32,044 nucleotides of DNA from Acidilobaceae archaeon. Lineage in GTDB: Archaea > Thermoproteota > Thermoprotei_A > Sulfolobales > Acidilobaceae. The notes under the pieces were generated by a model that saw nothing but the letters and a program-made list of their open reading frames with translations, searched no databases and had not been told where the DNA came from. The position numbers were made by a program, and so were the translations under genes. The stretch covers positions 1-32,044 of the forward strand of contig JALURD010000110.1 of NCBI GenBank assembly GCA_027057815.1, given 5' to 3'. Below, piece after piece: positions 31,201-32,044 of this stretch (its first letter is position 1; every line of letters starts with the position of its first letter).

Positions 31201-31878
31201 ACTAGGCCGTTAGACGCTAGTGAAGTCGAGAGGGCAGTGCTTGAGGGCTCACTAAGAATGCCGATTAAATTAACGAGAGCTCACTTGAAGCTATACGACT
31301 TAATATTTAGGAGGTTCATTGCTAGCCAGATGATTCCCTCTAAACTCGAGAAGGCTAGGCTAACGCTAAGGATGGCTGGAGTGGAGGAAGAGATAGTCAT
31401 AGTTACTGGAATAGTGAAAGAAGGATTTACTGCTGTCTATAAGCCTAAGATAGCTCCATGGGCTTCATACGTGAATCCTGGCGACGAGATCCCCATAAAT
31501 GAAGTCAAAGTTGTGCGAGCTAGCCGGGTAAGACTACTAAAGAGCGGGGATTTAGTTAAGTTAATGAAGGAAAGAGGCCTTGGGAGGCCCAGTACTTACG
31601 CTAAAGTTATAGAAGCAAACAGAAGGCATGGTTACATCATTGAGAGCAAGAAGATAGGTTACTTAATTCCAACCAAACTCGGAATGGAGGTATACAACTA
31701 TCTAACTGCAAACTTTGCAGAGCTAGTCTCAGAAAGTACAAGCCGAAGACTGGAAGAGGTACTCGATGCTATAGAAGAAGGTAATATGTCAGCCATAGAC
31801 GTCCTCAACGAGACATGGAGGTTAATATCAACGTCCATAACAGCTGCAGAGGCAGCTACTCTCGGAGTCGGAGCCTAA
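28255..31878 (+). CDS. rgy: Reverse gyrase
   Basis: A 1207-residue reverse gyrase, the ATP-dependent enzyme that adds positive supercoils and is found only in hyperthermophiles and some thermophiles. Domains: N-terminal zinc finger CPNC...CAAC (residues 10-31), helicase module with Walker A APTGVGKT (103-110) and DDVD (206-209), then the topoisomerase IA module with Toprim opening VVESPTKART (about 617-626) and DPDREGEKIAWD. A second zinc finger is at Cys700, Cys703, Cys714 and Cys717, and the DNA-cleaving Tyr937 lies in ITYHRTDSTR. No intein and no split are seen. The ATG follows GGGAGGTG. The upstream 114-nt gap shows no strong TATA box. Confidence 0.97.
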   Translation: MIIPKYRRACPNCGGEASAERLSKGLPCAACLPEPPKSIDVTGVAAALARKGSLAGYTWLYALETEYRDFSKYFNEKTGSTLWSAQRSWARRLLGLESMAIIAPTGVGKTTLLTVYASYRAAKNNWRVLYLAPTENLVKQIASKIEALEQGICVWYASSAGKKIKEEMLGRLENGDFSIVVVTTGFLQKRFDLLLKHAPFNLIIVDDVDSLLRSSRNVERVLQLLGYSDETINKALDLVKARLALYTALAQGREDKVEEIRKQVALLESDLRRLAGEPLGQLVIASATGRPRGYKHLVFKELLGFEVGGGSDYLRNVEDVYYITEDLTSGVIDIIKRLGPGGIVFVSQAYGKTYAKLLVDKLNASGIPASLALAGSRRAVEQLEKGLVWVIVGVASRYGVVVRGIDLPEQVRYTVFYGTPGRLMTLSDALKSPARLLRVLLYLSDQGFEWAREAASTIRKLLDRIPDPSIIAAAIQGKIKAEGLLARLVNEIESASSEAETVLRSMLEEKDTIVVGSIVIEKTKRGDILVFTPDAPTYLQASGRASRLYRGVMTFGLSIIVDSKIDHIVALENRLSWMSKAKFKPFSRVNLNHALKKIRETRKGIGRKVSVKSVLLVVESPTKARTIAWFWGRPSKRRIGKLVVYETSTLDPRNGTVYLLQISATRGHIYDLAVDDHESLYGVHINGTIVEPIYTTIKRCRSCGHQFTQETTACPRCGSAMITDSQSVIDALRKLAVEVDEIIVATDPDREGEKIAWDVFLALKPYNPRISRGWFHEVTPEAILNALRNPSPFKKKLVESQIVRRIVDRWIGFALSEHLWSKFSKPWLGAGRVQTPVLGWVIERYYEWKRTRGYKIIANIDGFRVSFFTDDRDKAREAKNAKAVKVVSVERWVEEVSPAPPFTTDSLIYEAGRLYGYPAWLVMKLAQDLFESGLITYHRTDSTRVSPAGMAIARSYLEAHGLGELYRGRSWGEGGAHEAIRPTRPLDASEVERAVLEGSLRMPIKLTRAHLKLYDLIFRRFIASQMIPSKLEKARLTLRMAGVEEEIVIVTGIVKEGFTAVYKPKIAPWASYVNPGDEIPINEVKVVRASRVRLLKSGDLVKLMKERGLGRPSTYAKVIEANRRHGYIIESKKIGYLIPTKLGMEVYNYLTANFAELVSESTSRRLEEVLDAIEEGNMSAIDVLNETWRLISTSITAAEAATLGVGA

Positions 31879-32044
31879 CATAAACTATGAGCCGCCTCCT
31901 CCCCCGACGCCTCCTCTCTATACCCATTCCGCCACCTACCTGCACTACTCTACCATCGCTCTCTCTTATGACCTCATTAACAATGTCGGCTAGCATACAA
32001 GCATTTTCCCTCGTTGATTGAAGCTCCACTTCCTCTACACCTGA
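31856..32044 (-). CDS. C-terminal end of an unknown gene, truncated by window edge
   Basis: A minus-strand frame open from the window edge to a TAG at 31856-31858, at least 62 codons. It encodes charged sequence (VEEVELQSTRENACMLADIVNEVIRESD), then VVQVGGGMGIERRRRGRRR and LIVYVRLRLRE. The Gly-rich turn and Arg-rich patch before a beta strand suggest a nucleic-acid-binding protein; I do not recognise the family. The other two minus-strand frames have stops and the plus strand offers only a 44-codon Pro/Ser/Leu-rich frame, so this is the best coding frame. It overlaps the end of reverse gyrase by 23 nt. Confidence 0.6.
   Translation of the reverse strand, partial: SGVEEVELQSTRENACMLADIVNEVIRESDGRVVQVGGGMGIERRRRGRRRLIVYVRLRLRE

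Noticed and set aside
31887..32021. 44-codon plus-strand frame after reverse gyrase
   Set aside because: Pro/Ser/Leu-rich and low in charge; the opposing minus-strand frame looks genuinely coding.
1..32044. CRISPR array, insertion sequence, integrase or toxin-antitoxin pair
   Set aside because: No regularly spaced repeats, transposase motifs or terminal inverted repeats were seen anywhere in the window.

Overview
The window looks like part of the chromosome of a hyperthermophilic crenarchaeon, probably one of the Desulfurococcales or Pyrodictiaceae. It carries a full-length reverse gyrase, Alba, TFB, TmcA, archaeal TrmI, L14e, aIF2-beta, an archaeal-type dUTPase, a tungsten-type aldehyde:ferredoxin oxidoreductase and mevalonate kinase. 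Genes are dense, GTG and TTG starts are common, and AT-rich TATA-like boxes lie about 25 nt before several starts. I cannot name the species. No rRNA, recognisable tRNA, CRISPR array, insertion sequence or phage gene was seen. No stretch longer than 300 bases lacks a gene.

Layout. 1-1954: the 3' end of a probable DUF460-type protein, Alba on the opposite strand, then a divergent pair made of a TusA-like-fold protein and a DsrE-like protein, both without the usual catalytic cysteine. 1999-5619: MOFRL-type glycerate 2-kinase, an M28 metallopeptidase, archaeal dUTPase and a 50-residue membrane ORF. 5884-9659: an FtsX-type ABC permease and its ATPase. 9776-13070: a seven-helix membrane protein, an eight-cysteine protein built from two related modules, a MoaD-like protein with a Gly-Gly-Leu-Ile tail, and an AOR-family oxidoreductase. 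13111-18736, all on the minus strand: TFB with a perfect dyad in its promoter, mevalonate kinase, a dihydropteroate-synthase-like protein, DeoC, a CBS-pair protein and TrmI.

18840-23332: TmcA flanked by two GC-rich hairpin regions, aIF2-beta and L14e from a shared promoter, then a MoaD-MoaE fusion behind a small L24e/TRASH-like zinc protein. 23453-31878: an Lhr-type helicase followed closely by three overlapping membrane-protein genes (unknown, CDP-alcohol phosphotransferase, small-export family), then reverse gyrase. A gene truncated by the right edge runs antisense into the end of reverse gyrase.

Themes. Several products serve translation and RNA modification (TrmI, TmcA, aIF2-beta, L14e). 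Two ubiquitin-like sulfur carriers and AOR point to tungstopterin chemistry; both carriers lack a free C-terminal Gly-Gly. Four of the convergent gene pairs share their stop codons in a four-base CTAG or TTAG overlap, which is unusually tight packing.
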